Origin: Ascochyta rabiei
Lineage: Eukaryota > Ascomycota > Dothideomycetes > Pleosporales > Didymellaceae
Length of the DNA: 64,000 nucleotides
Direction of reading: 5' to 3'
Assembly: GCF_004011695.2 (NCBI RefSeq)
Contig: NC_082406.1
Span: forward strand, 868,001 to 932,000
The notes under the pieces were generated by a model, which was given only the letters and a program-made list of their open reading frames with translations, searched no databases and was not told the DNA's origin. Positions 43,792 to 55,971 of this stretch are shown piece by piece (the first letter of the stretch is position 1; the number at the start of each line of letters is the position of its first letter). The position numbers and the translations under genes are program-made.

Positions 43792-44329
43792 CTAGTTCTT
43801 GCCGAACCAGGTCTTGTGTCCCTGGAAGCTGTCAGTCACCAAATCGTCTCGAAGTCGCTCCTGAAGACTCACAAGAACAAGACGGCCCATCATGTACATG
43901 GAAGCACTGAGGGAGCCGAAGAGAACGACCTTGTAGGCGGGGATCATCCACTTGCCGCGGGCCTAGTGACTGGTCAGCATTGCGCCCTCCTGTTCACTTC
44001 TTGTCAAGCTGTTTCTCCGCAGCCGTTGCCACTGCCACTACTGCTGCTGCCTCGATGCAGAGTGTCCCAGCGTCTCCCGCCCAATCACATCCACCTCTTT
44101 CCAGCTCATCTTCCCACTCCTCATGTCGAACGCACCTTCTCCCAGGTCCTCAGGCCATCGTGCTTCTGGAACTCGCGCTGGTATGCGGGAACGTTGTTTT
44201 CGCGGAAGACCCAGCTGCAGGCGGTCAGTACGGATTATGACTGTGTGGGAGTGGGAGCAGCCGCGCCGCCGAGCTCCCGTTCGCTTCGAAATCGCTACGC
44301 GCAGCTGCTTTAAGGACGTACCCTGCCAT
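43792..44329 (-). CDS. Cytochrome c oxidase subunit VIIa-like protein
   Basis: Tiny spliced gene: exons 44329-44322, 44214-44136, 43962-43873 and 43821-43792 join in phase to give 68 residues. The product starts MAGWVFRENNVPAYQREFQ, continues HDGLRTWEKARGKWMIPAYK, and has one membrane span (VVLFGSLSASMYMMGRLVL) before the end GHKTWFGKN. The F-Q-x-x-D-G, basic, single span, G-x-x-W layout fits complex IV subunit VIIa of the inner mitochondrial membrane. The introns are 107, 173 and 51 bp, so more than half of the locus is intron. The short length limits certainty on the exact subunit. Confidence 0.68.
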
Positions 44330-44564
44330 TGTGAAGAGTGGAGAGGTGTGTGTGCGGTGTTGCGGGGGCAATGGGTGGTTTGGTGCGGTGTCGGTCAAAG
44401 TGAGGTTGCGTCGAATGATCCGGCAGCAGAAGGGCGAGCCCTGTCAGGCTTGGCGCCTCTAGCCGCATTCGGCCCGCAACTTTTGGATATGTCCAACGCG
44501 AAGAAGCACATCACGCGCTTCATTCGTCAATGGGTTCAGTCCACGCTCCTCTACCTCGAAGTTG
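44330..44564. promoter_or_regulatory. Divergent promoter of COX7a and a mitochondrial PPR gene
   Basis: Only 235 bp separate the two start codons. Both products are mitochondrial, so a shared control region is plausible. No named site was seen. Confidence 0.5.
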
Positions 44565-47123
44565 ATGCCACCGGCCTTGGACAGGCTCCTCGCCAGCCCC
44601 TCGGCCCTGCGACTGCTGCGATCCATTGTCACCGCCTCCGAGCTGTCTGCATGCCACACAACCGTTCAATGCTGTGCAGCTAAAAGCATCGCAACCAAGA
44701 GACGTTCCTACACGCAAGACCATGGAGTGTCGGTGAGCCGCAAATGGCGGCGGTGGAACGAGCAGAAGGCGGTTGTCAGCGATCGAGAGAACGTCCTCAG
44801 GGCGTTGCTCGACGACGACGTCCCTGTGAAGATTGAACACGCACCAGCAGCAGATCCCGCAGAAACACTCGATGCTGCTCATGACGAAATCGAAGAACCA
44901 GCCGAGGACCGTGACGAGGCATGGGCTTCCAGACTCGCCCATCACGAGCGTACCGACGGCCTGCGAGGCATCCAAGCCATATGGAACGCCCGGCGCAAGG
45001 AAGGATACAACCTCCCAACCAGCAACACGACCAACGCTCAATTTTTGTGGGGGACCTTCGCTAGGCACCCGAAGCTCGTGCCGTATATCATAGACCACGC
45101 GGTCGAGCTGCAGCAGGAGATGGGGGAGACGTATCCGCGCGTATACAATTTGGTCATGGCTCACTGGCTGGTGCGGAAGCCAACAGATGCTCTGGAGTAT
45201 CACCACCAGATGCTAGTCAAGCTGCGTCTGAGAAAGCTACCACTGAGGGAGCTGGCATGCGCCGTACGGAATTATGGGCACACGGCGCAGGAAGCACTGT
45301 TGTACATCTACCGTAACAGCAACGAGCGCGACCTGTACGACGAGATCGTACCTCGTCTTGTCGAGGCCGGGAACACTGGCATGGCCCGTCGATGGCACAA
45401 CCTCTGCACGTTTCGAGGCGACCTACCCTCCAGCTCCTTCGCCGCCCACCCTGCTGTTCAGATCTTCACCGCCGAATCCTCTGCACTCGCCAATCCGAAC
45501 GTCCACTTCGACAAGTCCAAACGTGAGAATCCAAAGCTCAACAAAGACCTTATGCGACGGCTGCTCGGGCGCGACACTGCACCTGTGCGTTTCGAAGACT
45601 CCTTCACAGCGCGCATGTTCGCAACGAGAACCCTCCAGATTGAGTCCATAATCAAGGGATTGACAATGGTGGGCGTAAACGAGATTGGTCCACAGGCAGT
45701 TTCAGCCATGGTTTGGCGGACGCAGCCCATTACAGATCTCCCTCGACGTTTCGCAGAGCTCCGGGCTGCAGGCATTGCACTGCAAGGCAGCGTCTTCTCT
45801 CTTGCATTGGAGAAATTCGCCATGGAGCAAAAGTGGGATCTGGTGCGTAGCATGCTGGAGAGCGATCAACACCCAGATGTCTATGGAGATGTAGATACAC
45901 AACGCTCGCTGCTGACCTACTACCTGGATCAGAAAGACTTGAGACAGGCCCAGCGCACGCTTGCCATTCTGACGCTCTTCTACAACGACGCAAGCCGGGA
46001 ATCTTGGAACCTACTTTTGCAGCTGCGCATCAGGCACTCCGGCCCGCAAGAGGTATTCAACACACTTCTTGAAATGCGCAGCCACGGAACAACGCTATCC
46101 AGTACCACCATTGCTTCCGTCAGGGATATGCTAGTACGACGGCAGCGTGGCCACCGACCATCTCCTCGTCGCGGCTTCGATGACTTGCGATTCGTCACCC
46201 GCTTCTACGTCACTGCCCTCGAAGCCGGCATGGCACGCATTCCACCTGAAAGCTGGTACGAGATCATCCGGCGCTTCGGTATGCAAAGCCGTTTTCGTGA
46301 GCTAAAACGTCTTCTTTTGTGGCTATTGTGCTGGTATGCACCTCGCCGCAACTCTGAGTTCCCTGACCTCCCGCGGTCTCCCTTCTTTGATGACGCTACG
46401 ACCAAGCTGCGACGTCTGTACCCAACCAACAGACAACACTACTACAATTTTCCTTCCGGCGTAAAGCAGGAAGATTCCGACCGTCATCCAATCCGTAAAC
46501 TGTTCCCACCGTCACTACAACAAGGTATCGTTGTCTGGGGCTTCCGCGCCAGTCTGCTTCGCACGGCACCGCTCGAGCAGTCTATCCTCGGGACAATCGC
46601 AGCGAAGCACCACCATCGGCGCAGCCTGCTCAGGAAAGGCATCATTAAACGTCTGAACTGGAACACTGGCCTTAGACTGCTTGTTCAACTGCGCGACCTA
46701 GGGCTGCACGTGCATCGTCACACTGTTACCAAGGTCTTGCAAGCGCAGTTTGTCAACCTCTTTGGCCACGGCCACTCAAGGCTCAAATCCAACCGCATCA
46801 TGGAGCAGACAAACACCACCCCATACGCCAAATACGTGCGCGAAGCCAACGAGATCTGGGGCAGTCCGCTGCTCACCGAGCCGCAGAACCTCGGGTTCGG
46901 GAAGCTGGACGCCCATCTGTGGCACCCACGGTTCAAGAGGAGAGTCGCCAGGAAAGACGAAGTCAGCCTCAAGCAGGCTATGCGCGAGCAGTGGGAGCAT
47001 GGGTACGAAGCCGTAAAAGAGGTCGAGGTCGAGACCGAGCATCAACCAAAAAAAGAGCACAACCCTGCGCTCGACGAGTTGAGGAAAGTGGCTGAAGCGC
47101 ACGCAAAGGCGAAGAAACGGTGA
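44565..47123 (+). CDS. Mitochondrial pentatricopeptide-repeat-type protein
   Basis: Single exon of 852 residues from ATG 44565. The N-terminus (MPPALDRLLASPSALRLLRS) is a basic amphipathic presequence. The body is all-helical with degenerate ~35-residue repeats, for example YPRVYNLVMAHWLVRKPTDA, LRQAQRTLAILTLFYNDAS and SWNLLLQLRIRHSGPQEV, the style of fungal PPR proteins that act in mitochondrial RNA processing or translation. The C-terminal ~150 residues are highly basic and end in a Lys/Glu-rich helix (KVAEAHAKAKKR), consistent with RNA or ribosome contact. The repeats are weak, so 'PPR-type' is the most that can be said; the exact target is unknown. Confidence 0.7.
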   Translation: MPPALDRLLASPSALRLLRSIVTASELSACHTTVQCCAAKSIATKRRSYTQDHGVSVSRKWRRWNEQKAVVSDRENVLRALLDDDVPVKIEHAPAADPAETLDAAHDEIEEPAEDRDEAWASRLAHHERTDGLRGIQAIWNARRKEGYNLPTSNTTNAQFLWGTFARHPKLVPYIIDHAVELQQEMGETYPRVYNLVMAHWLVRKPTDALEYHHQMLVKLRLRKLPLRELACAVRNYGHTAQEALLYIYRNSNERDLYDEIVPRLVEAGNTGMARRWHNLCTFRGDLPSSSFAAHPAVQIFTAESSALANPNVHFDKSKRENPKLNKDLMRRLLGRDTAPVRFEDSFTARMFATRTLQIESIIKGLTMVGVNEIGPQAVSAMVWRTQPITDLPRRFAELRAAGIALQGSVFSLALEKFAMEQKWDLVRSMLESDQHPDVYGDVDTQRSLLTYYLDQKDLRQAQRTLAILTLFYNDASRESWNLLLQLRIRHSGPQEVFNTLLEMRSHGTTLSSTTIASVRDMLVRRQRGHRPSPRRGFDDLRFVTRFYVTALEAGMARIPPESWYEIIRRFGMQSRFRELKRLLLWLLCWYAPRRNSEFPDLPRSPFFDDATTKLRRLYPTNRQHYYNFPSGVKQEDSDRHPIRKLFPPSLQQGIVVWGFRASLLRTAPLEQSILGTIAAKHHHRRSLLRKGIIKRLNWNTGLRLLVQLRDLGLHVHRHTVTKVLQAQFVNLFGHGHSRLKSNRIMEQTNTTPYAKYVREANEIWGSPLLTEPQNLGFGKLDAHLWHPRFKRRVARKDEVSLKQAMREQWEHGYEAVKEVEVETEHQPKKEHNPALDELRKVAEAHAKAKKR

Positions 47124-49099
47124 TGAGGTTTGTATATCATCATGTAACATTATAGGCTTGCACGGCGATACCCCCAATGTACATATACCAATACCAACTT
47201 CAACCAACTCCTCGTGCAAAGTTCCACTCACATTCCATGTTATACCGTCCTTGCCTGGCTCACGTTCACTCACCATTATAAACATAGCGACGAAGCTCGT
47301 CTCTTCCTAGCATCTCTGCATTTCTTCAACAAAATCAAACCCAAAATCAAACTCAATCTCAAAAATGCAACCAAAACATCAATACACACCAGTAGCTTTT
47401 TTCCACACTTCGTGAGTTCAAAATAGTGCCGAATCGACAACAATATGTGTGCAGCTGCCGAGCTATGACCAGCCCCATGCTTCTGTCTCTCTGCCGTCGC
47501 TGTCCTCGAAAATTCGCTGCTGCTGATACATGTGCTGCCTGTATTCAGACTCATCGGATATGCACACATATATTTGTGCATCATTTTAGTATGTGATCAC
47601 TGTCAATTCGCTCACTCCTTCCTACATCGCCATCTCTACCTCTGCTTCTTCGTCTCTTACTCATAAACGTCCAAGGTTTCAGTCTATGTTCCGTCGGTCC
47701 TTTCCGAAGTGTAAACCAGAAAAAATGAGACAATTATTTGATCAAATTGCTCAAAATTGAGGATATCGATCGGGATGACTGTGCTCCGTCGAGTCTACAA
47801 AGTATCGGAGCGTGCAACGTGTGTGTCACCCTCTAGCATCTCTAAGCGCGACAGTTATCACACATAAGACACACACACAACTTGACTTTACTTTAGATTT
47901 CTACTCCTCTGAGCCAGGCATAATACGGCATACCATCGTTGCCGTAGAGTAGGAGTACAAGAAACTAGTTGTACGTTTTTTCCCTTCTTTTCAAATCCCT
48001 ACTAAACCGGATACCTCCCAGCTATGCACAGCTCACTTCCGCCCTCAGCCTCAATCATATCCCTCTCTCTTGAACAAGATAAACCAACTTCTTACTCGCA
48101 GTCGCTACAAGCCAATAGTCTGATATGAAAATTGAAATCTCTGCAACCCGGTTGGTTGAATCCGGAAGGCTTAACCAGGGTCGGTATGCCGTTTTCGCCT
48201 CATCACGCTGACTTTATCACTTTTCTTCGAAATTTCAATTGAGACATGCTCTCATTGAACACTGGCTGACAAGAGGGGTGAAGTTCCAAAGAAACAGCAA
48301 CGACGGTACAGCCCTGGGCTAGGGGCGTTACGAAAAATAGATCTATCAGCTTATCCTGAACACAGAAACGCATGTTATGTATCCAGGCGTGTGTCATCAT
48401 GCAAGTACGTGAGATAACGCTAAGCGGCCATCATAGCAGGGAGGTATCAATTTCCAACTCACGACGTATTTCTGCATCACTCTTATTCGACAACAGAGCC
48501 CGTTCATCGCGTCACGTAAAGGTTGCAGAATCCAAGTAGGAGGAGTCAGATTTGCGGTGGGAGTTTGGCGGATGTACCAAACGCCAATGCTGGAGAACTT
48601 TTTCTGTCAACGTTACTCAGACTGAAATACCGGCAGGTCATGAATTATCGTCAGGTCTCGACTATTGGCGACAAAGAATGAGAATGCGTTTGGGTTACCC
48701 ATTGGGGTTCACCAAACTCGGTAACAGTGTGCTAGAGAAGGCACCAGGAGTTTGCGCGTCGGAAGTTGTATTTTAGGTGGAAGCAGGCGCAGTCTGATCT
48801 TGGTGGTGCTGCCGTTCAAAGCGACTTGCTCTTTCTTCCAGCACCGTTGTGTGTCTCCTTCTGCCAACTGTGTGCGTTGTTTACTGTGAAAAGTGGAAGT
48901 GTCTAAGGAAATAGTTGAGAGAACTCTCTACCCGCACCGGCAATATCGATAGATCAGCCCATTCCAAGGTACCGCACCCAATATTACTCTTGGAGCTAGC
49001 CGGTTGTTTGCTGCCGCATTCTTAGTGCTACGTACACATTTGTTATATCCCTGTTGATTCTCACTTTACTGGAGAGCTGCCTACCTACATCTAAGCTCT
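47124..49099. other. Gene-poor stretch
   Basis: 2 kb without a supported gene. It starts with the PPR 3' UTR. Pyrimidine-rich 47.2-48.1 kb is low-complexity in places. No terminal repeats or RNA genes were recognised. Confidence 0.4.
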
Positions 49100-49711
49100 A
49101 TGGCTGGCAAGAATCGCAGAAGACGCAAGAAGAAGCTTACTTCACCCACACCTACACCGAACGCCGAGCCCACCTCCCCACCGCTCACGACTACTACTAC
49201 CACCGCCAATCATGGAACACCTCAAGCACACATCGATGACGTTCTTAAAGCGGAGAATATAACAGAGAGCGTAGGCCTGATGCTGAAACTGCAGCAACAG
49301 AAGATTAAGTCCTTGGTTCGCATGAACAACTCCAGCCAAAGCCTCCGTAGCGAGATGGTGCAGCTCATGAAAGAGAACGCAGAGTGGAAACAGGAGAACG
49401 AACACTGGAAGCAAGAGATTGAGAACTGGAAGAAAGAGAGCATGGTCATCAAAACGACGATGGTATGGGCTCAAGCTGGAGGCTGCACGCACCTTGACGG
49501 CCGAATTCTCGAGGACCTGGAAGATCTGCGCTGGCATATAGTCCAGGGCAAAGAGGACGAATTACTGCAGGTAATGGAGCAGATAGATCATAACTTTCAT
49601 GATCCAGAGCAACGGCAGACCATGCGGAACAAGTACTGCGAGGATAACAAGGTGGTATTGAAGGCTCTTGAGCGCATGAGGATCATCGCAGAGGCTACCA
49701 CCAAGAAGTAG
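49100..49711 (+). CDS. Hypothetical coiled-coil protein, 203 aa
   Basis: Single exon from ATG 49100. The N-terminus is strongly basic (MAGKNRRRRKKKL), followed by a Thr/Pro-rich linker with a Thr run. A long helical segment (about residues 45-125) has heptad-like spacing and a striking near-repeat (ENAEWKQENEHWKQEIENWK), predicted to form a coiled coil. The last ~80 residues are an acidic/basic mixed helix region. Codon use and the ATG context look genuine, but no family was recognised and it stands alone between gene-poor stretches, so it could be lineage-specific. Confidence 0.55.
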   Translation: MAGKNRRRRKKKLTSPTPTPNAEPTSPPLTTTTTTANHGTPQAHIDDVLKAENITESVGLMLKLQQQKIKSLVRMNNSSQSLRSEMVQLMKENAEWKQENEHWKQEIENWKKESMVIKTTMVWAQAGGCTHLDGRILEDLEDLRWHIVQGKEDELLQVMEQIDHNFHDPEQRQTMRNKYCEDNKVVLKALERMRIIAEATTKK

Positions 49712-52700
49712 CAGGTAGAAATCTGGGTTGAGCAGAGCTTAGAGTAGATCTTACAGTTGAAGGTGTTCAAGAAGATGAGGAACGAAGGATTGAGCAGGAG
49801 CTGGATCGACGACAAAAGACGCCTGACATTGAACTAGAAATGCAGCACACAGTAAGGTCGCCGGATCTTAAAGTGCAGTGGATATTCTTCGCTTGTTGTA
49901 TCTACGTTTATGCATATCTGAACTTGCTTGGCTGGATATCTGCCTTAGTGTAAGCATACCTGACGTGCGAGAAGCCACCGCATTTAGATATACTCTCACT
50001 GCGCAAGCATAGCATCGTATCGTTTGCCTGTATACTATGCTCATTCCAAGTCATTGCAACGTCCGAAGAATGGGCCTTTTGAAGGCAGCCTACGTTGAAG
50101 TGGGACGTTAGGAGAGGAGATTTCGTAATGTGCAGGCCAGTCCGCGTTTCCAATCAGGGCGTTGTATTACAAGAAGCAAGTCTCTCAGTTCGTATCATTG
50201 AGGGGTATGAGCATCACTGTACTTCCTGAAAGTAGTCCATGACTGTCTGTCTTCGATCTCCACTCTACCAAGATGTCAATGGCCGTGTGCTTTGCAATCG
50301 TGATCACGGGCTGGTCACTTGATATCACTGGTCTCAAACCTAAAGCCAATGAAGTCGCAGCAGGATTCAGCGTAGGTCGACTTTTAACACGCCGAAAACA
50401 CTGATGTTGTGGACATGATGCAATTCTGCGTTCGAGCGGGGTAGATTATCCTTCAAGGGGGGTGCCTGAACGGAGTAGAAATACGAGCCGCTTGCACTGA
50501 GCATCTAGTGATCTTTTACAAGAAGAAGACCCTGGCTGCAGCAAATCGTTTTTCTACTCCGTTCAGGCACCCCCCTTGTTTACGTCAGTGAGTTGTTGGA
50601 CAGAACTTCGGGAATCTGCCCGTATTCTGTTGGCGTCGGGGCATTGAAAACAAAGCGCAGCGGTGTACAGACTGCGACCCTGTCTGTTTAGGTAAGTTTT
50701 CCATTTCGACAGCTACAGAAGACATACAATAGATGACGTAGTCGGTGAGAGCCTCATCGTGCCTGAGCTATTCGTAACGCTCGGGAGAGTGACTGCCGTA
50801 TGCGAATGGGATCAGCGCAAAGGATCAACAAGCTCGTGGGGACGTTTAAAGATTTGCGCTCAGCATCGTGAGTCGTGCCGAGAGGTGTTGAGTGGTGACC
50901 TGATAGATCGTGAGGTATAGTCCTTTTCAAGTGGAGCAGAAGCTTGTGGCTGACGTTTGTAGACCAGTAAAAACGCGCATGATGCTCGGAGTTGGCATTT
51001 ACCAGTACTCAGTGTTATGGTGGAAGCGGTGTGAGCCTCAGATGCTCGGCGTTGTTGATCGAGTGGGAACAGCAAGGACTGGGCACCTTGTCAGAAAGCG
51101 CCGAACGGTTCTGAAGGTAACAGCGCTGCCCGAAGAGAGTCCGACCGTGAGGTCTGTTGAACTCGGAAACAATGTGCAGACGTCAGTGCCCCACCAGGAT
51201 GGCATCGTGTAGGGCTGTGGTCGTGAGGCTGTAGGGAAATCCTGGTCATTGTTTTTGTAAGCTAGCGGAACATAAGCGAGCAGTTGGTGGCGATACGTCT
51301 TATTGGCCGATGTGGAGTAGCGGTGTACAGCGGTGAATGCTTCGAAGGACGGCGATACGAATAAGGACGTTCTGCTGATGCAGCCTCGGTTGGATTTGTT
51401 GTTTGATGGCTTGCTAAGTGTGCTACAAACCATTCTCATCAGTGGGCTTATCGGAGGGCGTAATGAAGATGCACCTGCAATCTTGCCCTCGAAGATTGCG
51501 GCGAAAAAGTAAAACGTGCGGGGACGAGCTGTTATAATTAGCACGAGATGTTTTTTGTTCGAGCAATAGCCCTCTGAATGAGACCAAGAAAATGGAAAAG
51601 AATTATAAACCGACCGTGCTCAACTCGCTACTGCTACGTTTGGACATTAGGATACAAGGCTTAGAAACCGAGGTCCAGATCTCAACACCCTATATCGGAG
51701 GCGAACAGGTAGTACAAGATGGTCACAGATCTTGTCGGGTGCTCCGAACAAGGGGTTTGCATCAGGCACGACGTGACACAAACTTGGAGCGAAGGTTCTG
51801 ACCCAGGTGATGCGAGCCAGGATGAGACGCGCAAAACTACCAGCCCGCTCACTTTGTGAAGGTATCGAAGAGAACAGGGGGTTGTAAGCTGATTTTGGAG
51901 GCTGATGGCATCGGCAGTCATGTGTCGGCACAGACTACCGGATAGTGAATCATACTGTCAAGTTTCGGCTGCGCTAACACCCGATGCTCCTCGAACAGGT
52001 GGTCAGAAAGAGTCTCTCTGGGTTCTGAGTGGCTGAAATCTTTCGTGTCCGCACAAATTGGAGAAACTTGGCTGGCTGGTCAGTAAAGGGTGGCTGGCTA
52101 TTGGTGAGCGACATCCGATCACATGGCAATCTGCCATGGCCAACGCCCTCACCAGTCACACAGTCGGTATAACTGTCACGAAGTTGTAGCTTGTAATGAG
52201 ATGGATGCACGTCGTAGTGGTGTACTGCGACCGCGTCATTTGCAACTCCTGCCAGGTTTCTTATCTGTCCATGACTGTTTGAAAGCACGCTTCAATAATC
52301 AACATGTATTGGGCATCAGGCGGCAGACCTGTTCACGCAAGCAACTCGTCACCTCCTTGGCAGAACGCGCAGGTCAGTCGTAATGAAGGTGAAGAGTACC
52401 TTCAACGGTTCTGTCGGCTTGCCCACAGCCACAAGCAAGCTGCAAGTGAGCATTTTCGGGATGGAACGCGTCGACAAAGTGGGCTCAAGCGGGGAGGTGT
52501 GAGAGAATGAGGCTGGGATCGAGGGCTCTGGTTGTTCTGGTCAGATGTCGCGATGTCGGTGTGTGCCCCGCACTTAGCGCCGGCCCTTCTTTCCACTCCC
52601 TTCCCTTCACGTCCCCCACCTCTTTGCTACATCTCGGTTGCGCGACTCGCGCTGGCGCTTCAGCAGCAGAAGAACGGGCGCTTTTTGTGGGACTTTCGAT

Positions 52701-53454
52701 CGACATGACCTGCAGCAACGCTCAGTTCTTCGTGCTGCATTGTCTGGTGGCCGACGCATTTGAGCATGCAGCCTGCAGGTGCCATGTCCCACTCGGTCAT
52801 CTGCCACCCAATGCTAGCTCTTCGCACCACACCCCTTCGGCCAGAGTGCCCACTTGACCTGTCATTCCTTTCCCTGCGCCTTGAAATCCCTAGCCTTTTC
52901 GTCCATAGTGAACTAAGCTTTCCGTGCTGATCCGCTAATGTAGGACACCCTGGACATGGCTGCATGGGCGGCATCTTGGTTCTGTACTCCAGTGTCTATA
53001 TAGTGCTGCATGAATCCCCCAGATCTGTTTTGGGCACCCGGGAAGCTCGAGGAGGATTTCTAGGAAATAACAACAACCAAGGGCTACTTGACACTCATCT
53101 CAACACTGTTGCCTCCGACTAGTCCTCCGTTAGGCAAACACCATCACCACCCACCTGTCTTACATCGCATACTGCGCCTTCCTGTGACTCGTACCCTCGA
53201 GCTACACATAAAAACTTCATACGACCCGCCTCCACAACAGGTGGAAGCAGATCTGGCACAATTACCACTTCTGTTCCCATCGAACAGTAGTTGCAGACAC
53301 CCTGCTCTGTTCAGTATTGACCAGCTGCGGGCCGAGGAAAGGAAAGGGGATATCATCCACAGATTCTGTCGTAAAAGTCGAATCTAGTGCAGCACCATCG
53401 ATCTCAGTCCTCCCCTCTTCGCCGTTCAAAGCATTAAAAGACACCATCTCAGCT
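49712..53454. other. Gene-poor stretch containing one MITE
   Basis: 3.7 kb without a convincing gene apart from the MITE at 50454-50578. Frames at 51038-51544 (minus) and 53088-53387 (plus, TTG-started) look like chance. The last ~370 bp may contain a 5' exon of the next gene. Confidence 0.4.
50454..50578. mobile_element. MITE, copy 1 (125 bp)
   Basis: 125 bp bounded by ~32-bp terminal inverted repeats: CAAGGGGGGTGCCTGAACGG at the left, and the same sequence inverted at the right end. There is no coding capacity. A second copy lies at 55836-55971 with the same ends and a matching interior (CACTGAGCATCTA, AGTGATCTTT). The flanks read TT on both sides. Confidence 0.85.
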
Positions 53455-54132
53455 ATGCCATCCTATCTGCGAGCACCCCATAGGTCCTTCTCATTTCCCC
53501 CATGTATCGATAGCGTCGAGGCCGAACCTGCGTACGATGCTGGGTTACCAGATATTGACGAGGAGCCCTTCGCTCACTTCTTGACTCCGCTCAGCGAAGA
53601 AGACGATCCCTACGACCCCATGTCGCTGAGCGCAGGGATCATTGGTCAAGATGGCCCACGCACGAGCAGAGCATCAAAGTTCAAGTCCAACGTCTCGGGC
53701 AAGTGGGCACGATATGTCAAGCAAAACCATACACAGCTACACACACGGTACCATGTCCCAGCGATACCCGAAGAAGACGAAGAATCCTTTATGGGTCTCG
53801 ACGACGACCGTCTGAAGTACACACCACAAACAGTCGCACATACGTCTCCACGGATCACCATCACAGAGCCAACACGTGGTCGCGCTCAAGAACTTGTGCA
53901 ACGCAAGGAGCGTAACCGACGACAACGATCTTCGCGTACGCTCTCCGGTCATCGCCACTCCTGGCGCGAACCAAGTCCTGAGCTCTTTACTGTCGACGAG
54001 TCAGAGGAAGATGAAGTGGTAGTCCGGCGTGCAAAGACACGCAAGGCGAAGGATGGCGCAGAACGCCGTAGGTCATCGACCCGCTCGAAGTCAAGAGCGA
54101 GGACCGACACGGCAGAACGAGCAAAACTGTGA
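53455..54132 (+). CDS. Hypothetical protein, 225 aa or longer
   Basis: From ATG 53455 (MPSYLRAPHRSFSFPP) the frame gives 225 residues. The same frame is open upstream to 53317 without an ATG, so an additional 5' exon is likely. The sequence is acidic in the first half (DIDEEPFAHFLTPLSEED), has a central SGKWARYVKQNHTQLH segment, and is very basic and Ser/Arg-rich at the end (RRSSTRSKSRARTDTAERAK). It is probably largely disordered. No family was recognised. The acid-then-basic pattern and SR-like tail are compatible with a nuclear protein, but that is only a guess. Confidence 0.5.
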   Translation: MPSYLRAPHRSFSFPPCIDSVEAEPAYDAGLPDIDEEPFAHFLTPLSEEDDPYDPMSLSAGIIGQDGPRTSRASKFKSNVSGKWARYVKQNHTQLHTRYHVPAIPEEDEESFMGLDDDRLKYTPQTVAHTSPRITITEPTRGRAQELVQRKERNRRQRSSRTLSGHRHSWREPSPELFTVDESEEDEVVVRRAKTRKAKDGAERRRSSTRSKSRARTDTAERAKL

Positions 54133-55835
54133 GAGAGCATATTTTTGTGGAGAGAAGATAGAACATTTGCATTGGGAGGCGTTTCTGGTTTGTTTTTTTC
54201 CAGGTTGACGCATTTGCAAGGCGTTTCATGGCTTTGGCGCATCACATATCCGGCATTGGGTGGCGTTTTCGTATTGTTTGAGCATTAAAGCATAGCCAAA
54301 CCTGCATTGGGCGGCGTTGGGGCGTGAGCATTTACGAAGCGATCGCATCAGATCGAGCGATGAGATGAGGTTTGGGGACTGAATGAAAACCATCGTGATC
54401 AACAACTCACAATTTTTTCCGTTGCAGTGATCTTTCACGACGATGTTTGCACGAGTCAGTCTTGCACCGACCCCCACACTTGCACCCACTAGTCATGCAT
54501 ACCAGACTTGGCACAGGCTCGTGACCTCACCCCGCATCTCTCACATCGATTCCGCGCTACCTTTGCATACGCAGCATCGTACTCTTGCGCGCTTACCGCT
54601 GAAAATCTTCCACTATACGAACTAGGGATTCGCCATTGGGCAACACATACTCTGTACCAAGAGCTACTGCTTTAACAGCATGAACCTCTAGAGTCTTCCT
54701 TTCTCAAGTTACACACCCTGCTAAACCCAGCATAGCGCCGCCCATCAGCTGTCACTCCACAAAGTCCCTGTCTCAGCCATGAGAAGCAGGGGCAACCACC
54801 ACGGCTCCTCCCGCCGAAGTTTGACACTTTGCAAGTTGATCCTGATGATCTTTACCCGTACAGCACATCTAAGAAAAATAGTGTGTGACAGTGTTTTGTG
54901 CGGGCTTATCATCGGCGCGACTTCGTCACGAGGGGGCGCAGGTGATGTGCGGTTTCAGCTGCGCAATAGGTAAGTCGGTTTGGTAGCTCTAGGGTATTTC
55001 GTGATGTAGAAGAACAGGTGTGTCTTGGCCGGCTTTACAAGTGCGGGGCTGTATGTATAAGGGAAGGCGGAGCGAGGTTCGATAGGAAAGCTTTATGGAA
55101 ATCTTCAGTAGCGTGCGCGTGCACTGAATTTACATTTTACACAACGACATGTGCAGAACATTGCTGTGTGTGAATATCGTTGACATTCGTATCTCTAACA
55201 AGATCGTGATACGTCATTGATCCATTACGGAGAAGCGGATGCATTGGTATCATTGTCATCGCCGCCCGCGATAAGCCTCAATGTCGGTTGCTAAGTAATA
55301 CTGAGTACGTCGAAACTATTTGTGAGGGTTGCGGCAATGGGTATAACTTCCAAACGCAGTGAGCGTTTGCTGATTGTAAACTATGGTTGGAAATGGAGGT
55401 GCGGTACGTCACTATTGTCAATCAGTTACACTTTTCCCCTGTGCCGGAGACGGCAGCTTCCCGCTATCAATGTGCTGTTAAGCTTATGACACCATCGTGC
55501 ACAAGGGAACTGTAGGGCTGGCACTAGGCGCGAAGCTCTTGGGCACCTCATAAAGCTCAATACACAAAACAAGTCTTCTTGCTTAAGGCGCCCATCTTTT
55601 CCAAATCCTGTTGCACCTACAGTTGTCAACGTGGCCGCGGCGTGCGGCCCCATGTATATCGTAATCACTTACAAGCTGGGTGCTATCAGCAGGAATCATT
55701 TTGTCGATCGTTCAACTCTTAGTTTACAGTATTACAGTCCGTGCCGATGGTATCATTGTAAGGTGGCCCTCTACGTGATATAGTGAACGTTTCGTCGAGA
55801 TGGCGGCTAAGGAACAATAAGTGAAATAATTGGTA

Positions 55836-55971
55836 CAAGGGATTGCCTGCACGGAGTAGAAATACGAGTTGCTTACACTGAGCATCTACCATACCTAATA
55901 GTGATCTTTCACAACAAGAAAACCCCGACTGTGGCAAATCGTATTTGTACTCCGTTCAGGCACCTCCCTTG
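55836..55971. mobile_element. MITE, copy 2 (136 bp)
   Basis: Same family as the element at 50454. The ends CAAGGGATTGCCTGCACGGA and its imperfect inverse bound 136 bp, flanked by TA on both sides, the target duplication expected of Tc1/mariner-type insertion. The interior carries an extra ~12 bp (CCATACCTAATA) relative to copy 1. Confidence 0.85.

Noticed and set aside
51038..51544. 168-codon minus-strand frame
   Set aside because: Residue composition looks random, no domain, and isolated in a gene-poor stretch.
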